Shown here: piece by piece, positions 14,019-22,029 of the stretch
Numbering within the stretch: position 1 is the first letter of the stretch
Layout: each line of letters begins with the position of its first letter
NCBI GenBank assembly: GCA_964487155.1
Contig: CAZAQB010000043.1
Span: forward strand, 1 to 24,558
Source of the DNA: CAZAQB01 sp964487155
Lineage (GTDB): Bacteria > Pseudomonadota > Gammaproteobacteria > Nitrococcales > Nitrococcaceae
DNA: 24,558 nt
Reading direction: 5' to 3'
Program-made: the position numbers and the translations under genes
The notes under the pieces: generated by a model
The model's database searches: none
Seen by the model: the letters and a program-made list of their open reading frames with translations, nothing else
Told to the model about the DNA's origin: nothing

Positions 14019-14520
14019 GCCAGGCCAGCAGGCCGCCGCCCGCGCCTGGCTGCTGGAGCTTGCGGACGGCCAGGCGGGCGCAGTGGGCGAGCGGGAGCTG
14101 TGCGAGGTGCTGGTGGCTCCCGGCGCGTGGCCGGTGCCTCATGCCCCGGCCTACTGCCGGGAGGTAGTGGTGTGGCGTGACCGCCCGCTGCCACTGCTGG
14201 ACCTGTCGGTGCTGTTCGGCGCCCGCCCCGGCAGCCACGCCGCGCCCTGGGTGGCGGTGGCTGCCTACCGGGACGAGGATACCGGCGAGATAGGCTTTGG
14301 CGCCCTGGCACTGCGCTCGGCGCCGCGTACGGTGGATGTGGACGACGGCCAGGCGGCGGCCCTGCCCCGGACCAGCTTCGCGGCGCACCTGGTGTGGCGG
14401 AGCATCGCGGTTTCCTGCTTCAGCGTCGAGGAGCGGGTGGCACCCGTGCTCGATACCCCGCGCCTGTTCTCGGGATCGGGGCGACAACAACTCCAACGGG
14501 TCTGTGAGGCCTGGGTATGA
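14011..14520 (+). CDS. CheW-like coupling protein (second copy)
   Basis: This 169-residue protein from GTG 14011 overlaps the previous gene by 8 bp. The CheW core is clearer here: RELCEVLVAP, then VPHAPAYCREVVVWRDRPLPLLDLSVLFGARPG, which parallels the classical P-x-yv-xG-xxxxRG-xxxPvvDL-xxxlG block, with the Gly-Arg-Gly replaced by REVVVWRD. It ends with EERVAPVLDTPRLF. It is probably an auxiliary scaffold for the ChpA kinase. A 131-bp gap follows before the PilG-like gene; it contains several small GC-rich palindromes but no evident promoter. Confidence 0.75.
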   Translation: MAEPGQQAAARAWLLELADGQAGAVGERELCEVLVAPGAWPVPHAPAYCREVVVWRDRPLPLLDLSVLFGARPGSHAAPWVAVAAYRDEDTGEIGFGALALRSAPRTVDVDDGQAAALPRTSFAAHLVWRSIAVSCFSVEERVAPVLDTPRLFSGSGRQQLQRVCEAWV

Positions 14521-14651
14521 GAACCGGTGGGGCGCCACGCTGGCGTAGTTCCGGGGCCGGGGTTGGCACAGGGAGCGAGCCCTCCCCGGTTGCCGGGATC
14601 AGTCGGCCGAATGCGAGGGGAGAGGCGCCAACACGCCCCGGGGGAAGACCC

Positions 14652-15482
14652 ATGACGGACCAGAAGGTGTTCAACCTGGCCTTGTTCGGCTTCAGTGCCC
14701 ACGAACGGCGGGTACTGAACAGCATGCTCAAGCTGGCGGCGGCCCGTGGCCGCATCTACCAGGTGGCCGAAGAGCCGGACCGCGCCGCGGCCCAGATCGC
14801 CATCGTCGACGGCGACCAGCCCGGGGCTCTCCAGGAATGGCGCTCCTGCCGCGGCGGCGACGCCCCCCTGCCCAGCGTGCTGGTGGGTGCCGGACCACAG
14901 CCGCAAGGCGCCGAGGCGGTCCATGTGGCCCGCCCGTTCAGCGTACGGCGGCTGCTGGAGGCGCTCGACCAGGTAACTATCCGGCGCCTGCGCTACGTGC
15001 CGGATCTTACCATCAACGACACAACCGAGGGCGGCAGCCTCAACGAAGCCCTCATGAACCAGGCCCGGGAAGCGGCCAGCCAAGCCCGGCGCTCCGGGGC
15101 CCGCGCCCTGGTGGTGGACGACAGCCCGCCGGTGCGCAAGCTCATGGAGATCGAACTGGGCCTGTTCGGGGTGGACGTGGACTTCGCCACCTCCGGCGAG
15201 GAGGCCCTGGAAAAACTCCAGCAGCAGTCCGTGGACATCGTCTTCCTGGACGTGATGCTGCCGGGCGTGGACGGTTACTCGGTGTGCAAGGCCCTGCGGC
15301 GCCAGCGCCCCACCCGCGAGATCCCGGTGGTGATGCTGACCGGCCGCGGCTCGCGCATCGACCGGATTCGCGGCGCCATGGCCGGCTGCAGCATGTACCT
15401 CACCAAGCCTGTGGCCCAGGAACAGCTGCATGACGTCATCAATCGCTATCTCTCCATGGAGAACTCCGATGCCCGTCAATAA
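14652..15482 (+). CDS. pilG: PilG-like response regulator with extra N-terminal pseudo-receiver
   Basis: This 276-residue protein starts at ATG 14652, with GGGGGAAG shortly upstream. Residues 150-270 are a complete receiver: ALVVDDS (D156, D157), phosphorylation site D200 in VFLDVMLPGVDGY, T230 in VMLTGRG and K252 in MYLTKPV. The 'DGYxxCKALRR' and 'YLTKP' wording matches PilG. Residues 1-115 look like a second, degenerate receiver (AIVDGD in place of the Asp pocket; HVARPFSVRRLLEALD at the position of the Lys-Pro switch), so it probably cannot be phosphorylated. Pseudomonas PilG is only about 135 residues, so this is roughly twice the usual size. PilG promotes pilus extension in twitching motility. 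It overlaps pilH by 14 bp. Confidence 0.85.
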   Translation: MTDQKVFNLALFGFSAHERRVLNSMLKLAAARGRIYQVAEEPDRAAAQIAIVDGDQPGALQEWRSCRGGDAPLPSVLVGAGPQPQGAEAVHVARPFSVRRLLEALDQVTIRRLRYVPDLTINDTTEGGSLNEALMNQAREAASQARRSGARALVVDDSPPVRKLMEIELGLFGVDVDFATSGEEALEKLQQQSVDIVFLDVMLPGVDGYSVCKALRRQRPTREIPVVMLTGRGSRIDRIRGAMAGCSMYLTKPVAQEQLHDVINRYLSMENSDARQ

Positions 15483-15834
15483 GATCCTGGTCGTCGACGA
15501 CTCGTCCGTGGACCTGCTGCACCTGCAGAACATCCTCCAGCAGGCAGGCTACACGGTGTACACCGCCACCTCGGGCAAGGAGGCCGTGCAGAAGGCCGAG
15601 TCCCAGAAACCCGACGCCATCCTGCTGGACATCGTCATGCAGGAGATGGACGGCTTCGAGGCCTGCCGGCGGCTCACCAAGGGCGACCAGACCCGGGATA
15701 TCCCGGTGGTGTTCGTCACCAGCAAGAACCAGAAGGCCGACCGGGTGTGGGCACAGATGCAGGGCGCCAAGGCCCTGATCACCAAGCCCTACTCCCAGGA
15801 TGTGATCCTGCGCCAGATTCAGGCTCTCGGTTAG
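15469..15834 (+). CDS. pilH: PilH-like response regulator
   Basis: This 121-residue single-domain receiver is the same length as Pseudomonas aeruginosa PilH. It has D10-D11, phosphorylation site D54 in ILLDIVMQEMDGFEA, T84 in VFVTSK and K106 in ITKPY. The stretch KADRVWAQMQGAK closely parallels the PilH KVWGxRQGA region, which separates it from PilG. The ATG at 15469 lies inside the end of the PilG-like gene in another frame. PilH is known as a second output or phosphate sink of the Pil-Chp pathway, opposing PilG at the pilus motors. Confidence 0.93.
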   Translation: MPVNKILVVDDSSVDLLHLQNILQQAGYTVYTATSGKEAVQKAESQKPDAILLDIVMQEMDGFEACRRLTKGDQTRDIPVVFVTSKNQKADRVWAQMQGAKALITKPYSQDVILRQIQALG

Positions 15835-15844
15835 GGCCTGCGCC

Positions 15845-16441
15845 ATGACCCACCCGTCCACCGATGCCGTGCGCTCCCTCGGCGGCCTGCTGGGCCCGCG
15901 CGGCCCGCTGCTGGCGCCGACCGAGGCGCTGCGGCGCTTCGATCATGTGCTGGACGCCCGCCAGGAGCCCCAGGCCGGCGCCGTCGCAGAGCACCCGCGC
16001 CGCTGGCTGCTGAACCTGGGCGGCACCCGGCTGCTGCTGGACGGCGACGTGGTGGGCGAGATCCTGGACGATGCGGCGGTATTCCCGGTGCCGCGCACGC
16101 CGGACTGGGTGGCCGGCGTCATCAATCACCGGGGAACCCTGGTGCCGGTTTTCGACCTCACCCTGCGGCTGTCGGGGCAACGCTCCGCCGCCGGGCTGCT
16201 GATCGTGCTGGGCGAGGACGAGCATGCGGTGGCGCTGTCCCTGGACGAGCTCCCCGCGCGCCGCGCGCCGGACCCGGCGGCCCAGATGGCCCCGCCGGAC
16301 GATCTCCCGCCACTGCTGGCGAACTGCATCCGTGGCGCCTACCGCAGCGACCGGCGCCCATGGCTGGACTGTGACCATGAGCGGCTGATCGGGGCGCTGG
16401 CGGCGGAAGCCGCCGCGTCTCCCGCCCCGGCCGCCCCCTGA
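15845..16441 (+). CDS. pilI: PilI, CheW-family coupling protein
   Basis: This 198-residue protein has a well-formed CheW domain: WLLNLGGTRLLLDGDVVGEIL, then FPVPRTPDWVAGVINHRGTLVPVFDLTLRLSG, with the intact G-V-x-N-x-R-G and PV-x-DL signature. It joins the receptor and the ChpA kinase at the membrane. The C-terminus (AAEAAASPAPAAP) is a low-complexity tail. It starts 10 bp after pilH and ends 17 bp before the receptor gene. Of the three CheW-like proteins in this operon it is the canonical one. Confidence 0.92.
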   Translation: MTHPSTDAVRSLGGLLGPRGPLLAPTEALRRFDHVLDARQEPQAGAVAEHPRRWLLNLGGTRLLLDGDVVGEILDDAAVFPVPRTPDWVAGVINHRGTLVPVFDLTLRLSGQRSAAGLLIVLGEDEHAVALSLDELPARRAPDPAAQMAPPDDLPPLLANCIRGAYRSDRRPWLDCDHERLIGALAAEAAASPAPAAP

Positions 16442-16458
16442 TACGAGGGCCGTGTTCC

Positions 16459-19056
16459 ATGAAGCTCAGACAGAAGATGCTCCTCGGCTCCTCGCTGCTG
16501 GCGGTGCTGCCGGTGGTGGTCACCAGCACGCTGGTTTCGGGAGTCTCCACAGAGCTTGCCGAGACCTCGCTGATCGACCAGACCCGGCAGCAGCTCACCA
16601 CCATCCGCGAACTCAAGCGCGAGCAGGTGAGCGGCTACCTGCGGCTGGTCACCGGCCAGGTGCAGAGCTTCTCGGCCGACCCGGACGCCCGGGCGGCCCT
16701 GACGGCGCTGGCGGCCACCTTCCCAGACTACGCCGAGCAGGCCTCCGCAGGCCGGGCCGCCACCCGGGCCCAGCTGGCCGAGTGGCGCGCGGCTCTGGAG
16801 GAATTCTACGCGGGGCCGTTCAGCGCCGAACTGGAGCGCCGGGCCGCCGAAGCCGACGCCGCCGCCCTGCTGGACGGTCTGGACGACGACGCCATCGCCC
16901 TGCAGTACCGCTACCTGGTGGTCAACCAGAGTCCGCTGGGCTTCAAGGACGAGCTCATGGCCGCCGACGACGGCTCCCGCTACAGCACCGCCCACGCGGT
17001 GCACCACCCAGTGGTGCGCCGCTTCCTCACCGATGCCCGGGACACCACCGGCTACGAGGATGTGCTGCTGGTCAGCCAGCAAGGGCGGGTGGTGTACAGC
17101 GTCGCCAAGGGGCCGGAACTGGGTGCCTCCCTGACCGAGGGAGCACTGGCCGACAGCGCCCTGGGCCGGGTGGTGCGGGAAGCCGCCGCCGCCCCGAGCC
17201 CCAACGACATCGCCTTCGCCGACTTCGAGCGCTACCTGCCGGCCTTCGGCGAGCCGGCGGCGTTCCTGGCCTCGCCAGTGTTCGACGGCCCCCGGCGGCT
17301 GGGCGTGCTGGTGGTGCATCTCTCCGCCGACCGGCTGAATGGCATCATGAACAGCGCCGAGGCCTGGCGCCGGGTGGGCCTGCGGGAGACCGGCGAGACC
17401 TACCTGGTGGGCGTGGACGGCACCCTGCGCAATGACAGCCGCTTCCTGGTCGAGGCCCGGGACCGCTACCTGGACCGCATCCGCGCCGCCGGGGTCAGCC
17501 CGCCCATCGTGGAGAGCATTGCCCGGCGCAACAGCAGCGTGCTGCTGCAGCCGGTGGACACGCCGGCCACCGAAGGCGCCTTCGCGGGGCGCTCCGGCTT
17601 CGAGAGCCTCACCGATTACCGGGGCGAGACGGTGTACTCCACCTTCGCGCCGTTCAGCGTGCACGGCATCACCTGGGCCCTGGTCTCCCAGCTGGACCGG
17701 GACGAGGCCCTGGCGCCGGTGGCCGAGCTGCGTCAGTCGGCCCTGGGCTGGTCGGCCCTGGTGGGCCTGGCCATCCTGCTGCTGGGCGGCGGCGCCGGGC
17801 TGCTTTTCACCCGCACCGTCACCCGCCCGGTGCAGCACCTGGAGGACACCGTGCGCCGGGTCGCCGAGGGCGACGACAGCGCCCGCGCCCAGATGAACAC
17901 CGGCGACGAGTTGCAGACTCTGGGCGACGCCTTCGACAACCTGCTCGACGAGCGTATCGCCCAGTACCAGCAGGCCGCCCGGGAGAACGAGCAGCTCAAC
18001 AACTCCATCATCGAGCTGCTGCAGGCGGTGGCCCAGCTCAGTGAGAAAGACCTCACCGTGAAAGTGCCGGTCACCGAGGACGTCACCGGCCCATTGGCGG
18101 ACGCGATCAACCAGATGGTCTCCGAGATCGGCACCCTGCTGCAGGACGTGCGCGGTATCGCCGAGCAGGCCGGTGTGGCCTCGGTACGCCTCAAGCAGCA
18201 GGCGGACCAGGTGAAGGCCATCGCGGCCGAGGAAGGCGACGAGGTGGATCGCATGTCCGGCGAGCTGGACGAGGCCGCCCAGGCCATGGAACAGATCGCC
18301 GAACTGGCCGCCCGCTGCGACCGCATCGCCAGCGAGACCGGCGAGACCACCGCCACCGCACTGCAGACCGTGAACAGCACGGTCAACGGCATGGGCGTGA
18401 TCCGCGAGCTGACGCACGAGACCGAGAAACGCATCAAGCGCCTGGGCGAGCGCTCGCAGGAGATCAGCGGCATCATCGACATCATCAACACGCTCGCCGA
18501 GCGCACCCATGTGCTGGCTCTCAATGCCGCCATGCAGGCTGCCGCCGCCGGCGAGTCCGGCCGCGGCTTCGCGGTGGTGGCCGATGAGGTGCAGCGCCTG
18601 GCAGAAAGCTCCCGGGATGCCACCGCCCAGATCTCCGGGCTGATCCGCAATATCCAGGTGGACACCGCGGATACCATCGCCACCATGGGCCGCACCATCG
18701 GTGAGGTGGTTGAAGGCTCCCGCATGGCCGAGGAGGCCGGGCAGCAGATGCAGCGCACCCGGAGCACCACCACCGAGCTGCTGGCGGCGGTCAAGGACAT
18801 CGCCAGCGGCTCCCAGCAACAGGCCCGGGTCAGCAGCCGGCTGCGGGAGGCGGCCGGCAGCGTGCGCCGGAGCACCCAGAACACGCGTGACAAACTGGAT
18901 AAGCAGACCCAGCAGACCAACCGCCTGGTGCTCCATTCCAAGCGGCTGATCGATGGCATCAAGGTGTTCAAGCTGCCCCCGCGGGAGCGCCCCGACCAAG
19001 GCAGCGTGGAACAGACAACCCGGCAGGCGGCGGATGCAGGTTCCGGACGTACTTGA
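16459..19056 (+). CDS. pilJ: PilJ-position methyl-accepting receptor with large Cache-like periplasmic sensor
   Basis: This 865-residue inner-membrane chemoreceptor has a first span at about residues 8-28, a periplasmic domain of about 400 residues, a second span at about 427-450, HAMP regions from about 450 to 540, and a cytoplasmic signalling hairpin. The tip (about 680-712) reads LAERTHVLALNAAMQAAAAGESGRGFAVVADEVQRLAESS, where the usual T-N is T-H. The sensor contains ALQYRYLVVNQSPLGFKDEL, SRYSTAHAVHHPVVRRFL and VYSVAKGPELGASL, a module I recognise from Cache-bearing receptors and cyclases rather than from the shorter periplasmic domain of Pseudomonas PilJ. ACGAGGG lies 9 bp before the ATG. 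Its end overlaps chpA by 23 bp. The gene symbol reflects position and tip similarity, not proven function. Confidence 0.9.
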   Translation: MKLRQKMLLGSSLLAVLPVVVTSTLVSGVSTELAETSLIDQTRQQLTTIRELKREQVSGYLRLVTGQVQSFSADPDARAALTALAATFPDYAEQASAGRAATRAQLAEWRAALEEFYAGPFSAELERRAAEADAAALLDGLDDDAIALQYRYLVVNQSPLGFKDELMAADDGSRYSTAHAVHHPVVRRFLTDARDTTGYEDVLLVSQQGRVVYSVAKGPELGASLTEGALADSALGRVVREAAAAPSPNDIAFADFERYLPAFGEPAAFLASPVFDGPRRLGVLVVHLSADRLNGIMNSAEAWRRVGLRETGETYLVGVDGTLRNDSRFLVEARDRYLDRIRAAGVSPPIVESIARRNSSVLLQPVDTPATEGAFAGRSGFESLTDYRGETVYSTFAPFSVHGITWALVSQLDRDEALAPVAELRQSALGWSALVGLAILLLGGGAGLLFTRTVTRPVQHLEDTVRRVAEGDDSARAQMNTGDELQTLGDAFDNLLDERIAQYQQAARENEQLNNSIIELLQAVAQLSEKDLTVKVPVTEDVTGPLADAINQMVSEIGTLLQDVRGIAEQAGVASVRLKQQADQVKAIAAEEGDEVDRMSGELDEAAQAMEQIAELAARCDRIASETGETTATALQTVNSTVNGMGVIRELTHETEKRIKRLGERSQEISGIIDIINTLAERTHVLALNAAMQAAAAGESGRGFAVVADEVQRLAESSRDATAQISGLIRNIQVDTADTIATMGRTIGEVVEGSRMAEEAGQQMQRTRSTTTELLAAVKDIASGSQQQARVSSRLREAAGSVRRSTQNTRDKLDKQTQQTNRLVLHSKRLIDGIKVFKLPPRERPDQGSVEQTTRQAADAGSGRT

Positions 19057-21898
19057 ACTGCTGCGGGGCGAGTGGGCGGAGGGGCGCGAAGCCCTGGACC
19101 GCTCGCTGGCCACCGTGGTGCAGGCGAGCACCGATGACCCGGCCCTCATGGAGGCGCTGGATGAGTGCAGCGCGCAGGTGGGCGGCCTGGGGGCGGGCGC
19201 CCAGGCCGCCGGCCTGCCCGGGCTGCAGGCCATCTGCGAGCGCTTTCAGGAGCACCTGCTGGAGTTTGGCGCCTGGGATGATGCGCAGCGCCGGGCCGGG
19301 GCGGACCTGCTAAGCGCCTGGCCGGAGCGCCTGGACGACTATCTCCAGGCCCCTACGGAGGTGCAGCCCGCCGCCCGGCTGGCAGCCCACCTGGCCGACG
19401 AGCGCTGGCCCGATCCCCTCACCGAGGACGAAGCCACGGCCCTGGCCGAACTGCTGGCCGAATCCGTGGCCGACGAGGCGGGCTTCGAGGAGCCGGCCCG
19501 GCCCCGGGAAGCCACCCCCCAGGACGTGGCCCTGCTGCCCGGCGACGACGTCAATGACGAGGTGCTGTCCGCCTTCATCCACGACGCGCCGAGCCACACC
19601 GCCGATCTCTGCAACTGCATCCAGCGCCTGGTTCGGGCGCCCGACGACCGCCAGTCCCTGGACCGGGCGCGGCGCATCGCCCACACCCTGAAAGGGGCTG
19701 CCAACGTGGTGGGCATCGCCGGCGTGGCCAACCTGACCCACCATCTGGAGGACATCCTCGACTACCTCATGGACCGCCAGCACCGGCCCGGCCCGGGGCT
19801 GCTGCAGACCCTCGCCGATGGCGGCGACTGCGTGGCCGCCATGGTGGATGCGGTACTCGGGTTGGAGGAGCCTCCTGCCGAGGCCCAGGCGGTGCTGCAA
19901 CGCATCCTGGACTGGGCCCGACGCGCCGACCAGGGCGCCCTGGAAGAGGCCGATGCGCAGGCGGCGCCCAGCCCGCCAGCCGCTGAGCGATCCGAGGCGC
20001 CACCGCCGGCTGCGCCGGAGTCCGCCGGGGCGGCGCTGGCCGCCGCGGCCCGGGACGAGGCCACGGCCCAGGCGCTGCGCGTGCCGGTGGGCACGGTGGA
20101 CCAGCTGTTCCGGGTGACCGGTGAGCTGGCCGTGTCCACCGCCCAGATGGACGAGTCCCTGAACCGCTTCAAGCAGGTCCAGGGACTGTTCGGCGAACAG
20201 GACCAGAAGCTCCAGGACCGCCTGCTGGAACTGGAAGACCTGGTGGACGTGCGCGCCGTCACCGCCGGCGGCTTCCGGCTCGGCGGCGCGGCGCCGGGCA
20301 ATGCCGGGGACAGCTTCGACGACCTGGAGATGGACCGCTACACCGAGCTGCACTCCGCCAGCCGGGCGCTGGCCGAGGCCATCGCCGACTGGCGGGAACT
20401 GCGCCGGGCCCTGCAGGACGAGCTGGGCCGCCTGCGCAACCACCTCTCGGACCACCAGCGCCTGAACCGCTCCCTGCAGGACGTGGTGCTGGACACGCGC
20501 ATGGTGCCGGCCCGCTCCATTCTGCCCCGGCTGCAGCGAGGCCTGCGCCAGGCATGCCGGCTGACCGGCCGGGAGGCCGAGTTGACGCTCTCCGGCGAGG
20601 ATCTGCCGGTGGACGCAGCCATGCTGAACGGCCTCGCTGAACCACTGCTCCATCTGCTGCGCAATGCCGTGGCCCACGGCATCGAGGACCCCGCCCAGCG
20701 CGAGGCCCGCGGCAAGCCACCCCAGGGCTGCATCCGCCTCGAGTTCCAGCGGCGGGGCAATCTGGTGGAGGTGCGCTGCAGCGACGACGGCGCCGGCCTG
20801 GACTTCCCCGCCATCCGCGAGCGGGCGGCGCAGCGGGGCCTGCTGCCTGAGGATGCCGCTGCCGACCCGGAAACCCTGGCCCGGCTGGTGCTGCTGCCGG
20901 GCTTCTCCACCCGCACCCAGGTCTCCCAGGTGGCCGGCCGGGGCGTGGGGCTGGATGTGGTAGCCCAGTGGGTGGGCGAGCACGGCGGCACCCTCGAGCT
21001 GTCCTCCGAGCCCGGCACCGGGGCCACGGCGCGGCTGCGCGTGCCCGCCACCCTGGTGACGGTGCACGTGCTGCTGGTGGAGGCGGCCGGCCAGGTGTTC
21101 GCCGTGCCCAGCGGCGATCTGCTGAACGTTCCGGTGCCCGGCTCCGCCCGGCGCCGGCAACAGGGCGAGGACAGCTACCTGGAGACCGCCGGCGAGCGCC
21201 ATCCCCTGGTCTCCCTGGAGCAGCTACTAGGCCGGCAGGCGACAGCCCGGCCGGGGCCCGCCGCCGGCGACACGCCGCCGGCGCTGATGATGGAGACCCC
21301 GGAAGGCACCCGGGCGGTCGCCGTGGACCGCCTGGTGGGCAGCGCCGAGGTGGTGATCAAGGCATTCGGCACCCACATGCCCCGGCCCCGAGGCGTGCTC
21401 GGCGGCGCCATCCTGCGCGACGGCACGGTGGCGCCGGTGCTGGACCTCCAGGCGCTGCTCGCCCTGCCGCGGGAGGCGCAGACTCTGGCGGTGGCCGCCG
21501 AGGTCCTGGAGGCGCCCCGGCGGCACAGCGTGCTGGTGGCGGACGACTCCCTGAGCGTACGCAAATCCCTGACCGATCTGCTCTCGGACTGGGGCTACGA
21601 GGTGCGCCCGGCCCGGGACGGCATGGAGGCGGTGCAGCTGATGGACGAGAGTCGGCCGGACATCCTTCTGGTGGACCTGGAGATGCCCCGCATGAACGGC
21701 CTGGAGCTCACCGCCCACCTGCGGGACCAGGACTCCACCCGGGACCTCCCCGTCATCATGATCACCTCCCGGGCCATGGAGAAACACCGCCGCCGGGCCA
21801 GCGAGGTGGGCGTGGACGTCTACCTCACCAAGCCCTACCGCGACACCGACCTGCTGCGCGAGATCGAACAGCAGCTCAGCCGCAGCCCGGTGGCCTGA
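19034..21898 (+). CDS. chpA: ChpA-type hybrid CheA histidine kinase, compact form
   Basis: The protein has 954 residues from ATG 19034. Order of domains: an N-terminal pseudo-HPt bundle (1-130) without a phosphorylatable His; an HPt domain with H217 in RRIAHTLKGAANVVG; a Pro/Ala linker (about 310-350); dimerisation helices; a kinase ATP site with the N box LLRNAVAHGIEDPAQREARG (N544), DDGAGLDF and GFSTRTQVSQVAGRGVGLDV; a CheW-like regulatory domain (about 680-820); and a C-terminal receiver with D837-D838, phosphorylation site D881, T911 and K933. Pseudomonas ChpA has many phosphotransfer domains and about 2,470 residues, so this is a reduced version. It should phosphorylate the PilG- and PilH-like regulators. 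It is the last gene of the operon. Confidence 0.94.
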   Translation: MQVPDVLELLRGEWAEGREALDRSLATVVQASTDDPALMEALDECSAQVGGLGAGAQAAGLPGLQAICERFQEHLLEFGAWDDAQRRAGADLLSAWPERLDDYLQAPTEVQPAARLAAHLADERWPDPLTEDEATALAELLAESVADEAGFEEPARPREATPQDVALLPGDDVNDEVLSAFIHDAPSHTADLCNCIQRLVRAPDDRQSLDRARRIAHTLKGAANVVGIAGVANLTHHLEDILDYLMDRQHRPGPGLLQTLADGGDCVAAMVDAVLGLEEPPAEAQAVLQRILDWARRADQGALEEADAQAAPSPPAAERSEAPPPAAPESAGAALAAAARDEATAQALRVPVGTVDQLFRVTGELAVSTAQMDESLNRFKQVQGLFGEQDQKLQDRLLELEDLVDVRAVTAGGFRLGGAAPGNAGDSFDDLEMDRYTELHSASRALAEAIADWRELRRALQDELGRLRNHLSDHQRLNRSLQDVVLDTRMVPARSILPRLQRGLRQACRLTGREAELTLSGEDLPVDAAMLNGLAEPLLHLLRNAVAHGIEDPAQREARGKPPQGCIRLEFQRRGNLVEVRCSDDGAGLDFPAIRERAAQRGLLPEDAAADPETLARLVLLPGFSTRTQVSQVAGRGVGLDVVAQWVGEHGGTLELSSEPGTGATARLRVPATLVTVHVLLVEAAGQVFAVPSGDLLNVPVPGSARRRQQGEDSYLETAGERHPLVSLEQLLGRQATARPGPAAGDTPPALMMETPEGTRAVAVDRLVGSAEVVIKAFGTHMPRPRGVLGGAILRDGTVAPVLDLQALLALPREAQTLAVAAEVLEAPRRHSVLVADDSLSVRKSLTDLLSDWGYEVRPARDGMEAVQLMDESRPDILLVDLEMPRMNGLELTAHLRDQDSTRDLPVIMITSRAMEKHRRRASEVGVDVYLTKPYRDTDLLREIEQQLSRSPVA

Positions 21899-21927
21899 GC
21901 CGGCGCGCCCGGCGCAGCCCTCGCCGC

Positions 21928-21991
21928 GCAGTGCACTGCCGCCGGCCCCGCCCCGCCCCGCCCTTGGCATCGCCGCATGCCCGGGGCATGC
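21928..21991. promoter_or_regulatory. Two palindromes and a C4G repeat between chpA and the MOSC gene
   Basis: GCAGTGCACTGC (21928-21939) is a perfect 12-bp palindrome. It is followed by three tandem CCCCG units (about 21946-21960) and by GCATGCCC-G-GGGCATGC (21975-21991), a second almost perfect palindrome lying 38 bp before the MOSC start. They may terminate the chp operon or bind a regulator of the MOSC gene. I see no recognised operator consensus. Confidence 0.35.
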
Positions 21992-22029
21992 TTCGGGTGC
22001 CCATTCGTATCCGCCCCGCAGGAAATCCC

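Noticed and set aside
13129..14538. 469-codon minus-strand frame across the lipoprotein and cheW-like genes
   Set aside because: It crosses several plus-strand genes with clear motifs; the composition is antisense-like.
16339..19233. 964-codon open frame antisense to the receptor gene
   Set aside because: It is the mirror of a long GC-rich coding gene; the translation is His/Gly/Ala-rich without domains, while the plus-strand frame has unmistakable receptor motifs.
19310..21202. 630-codon minus-strand frame within chpA
   Set aside because: Shadow of chpA, whose kinase and receiver motifs read cleanly on the plus strand.
20968..22029. Long in-frame extension upstream of the MOSC gene
   Set aside because: It lies inside chpA in another frame and is Gly/Arg/Pro-rich; the MOSC family start fits ATG 22030.
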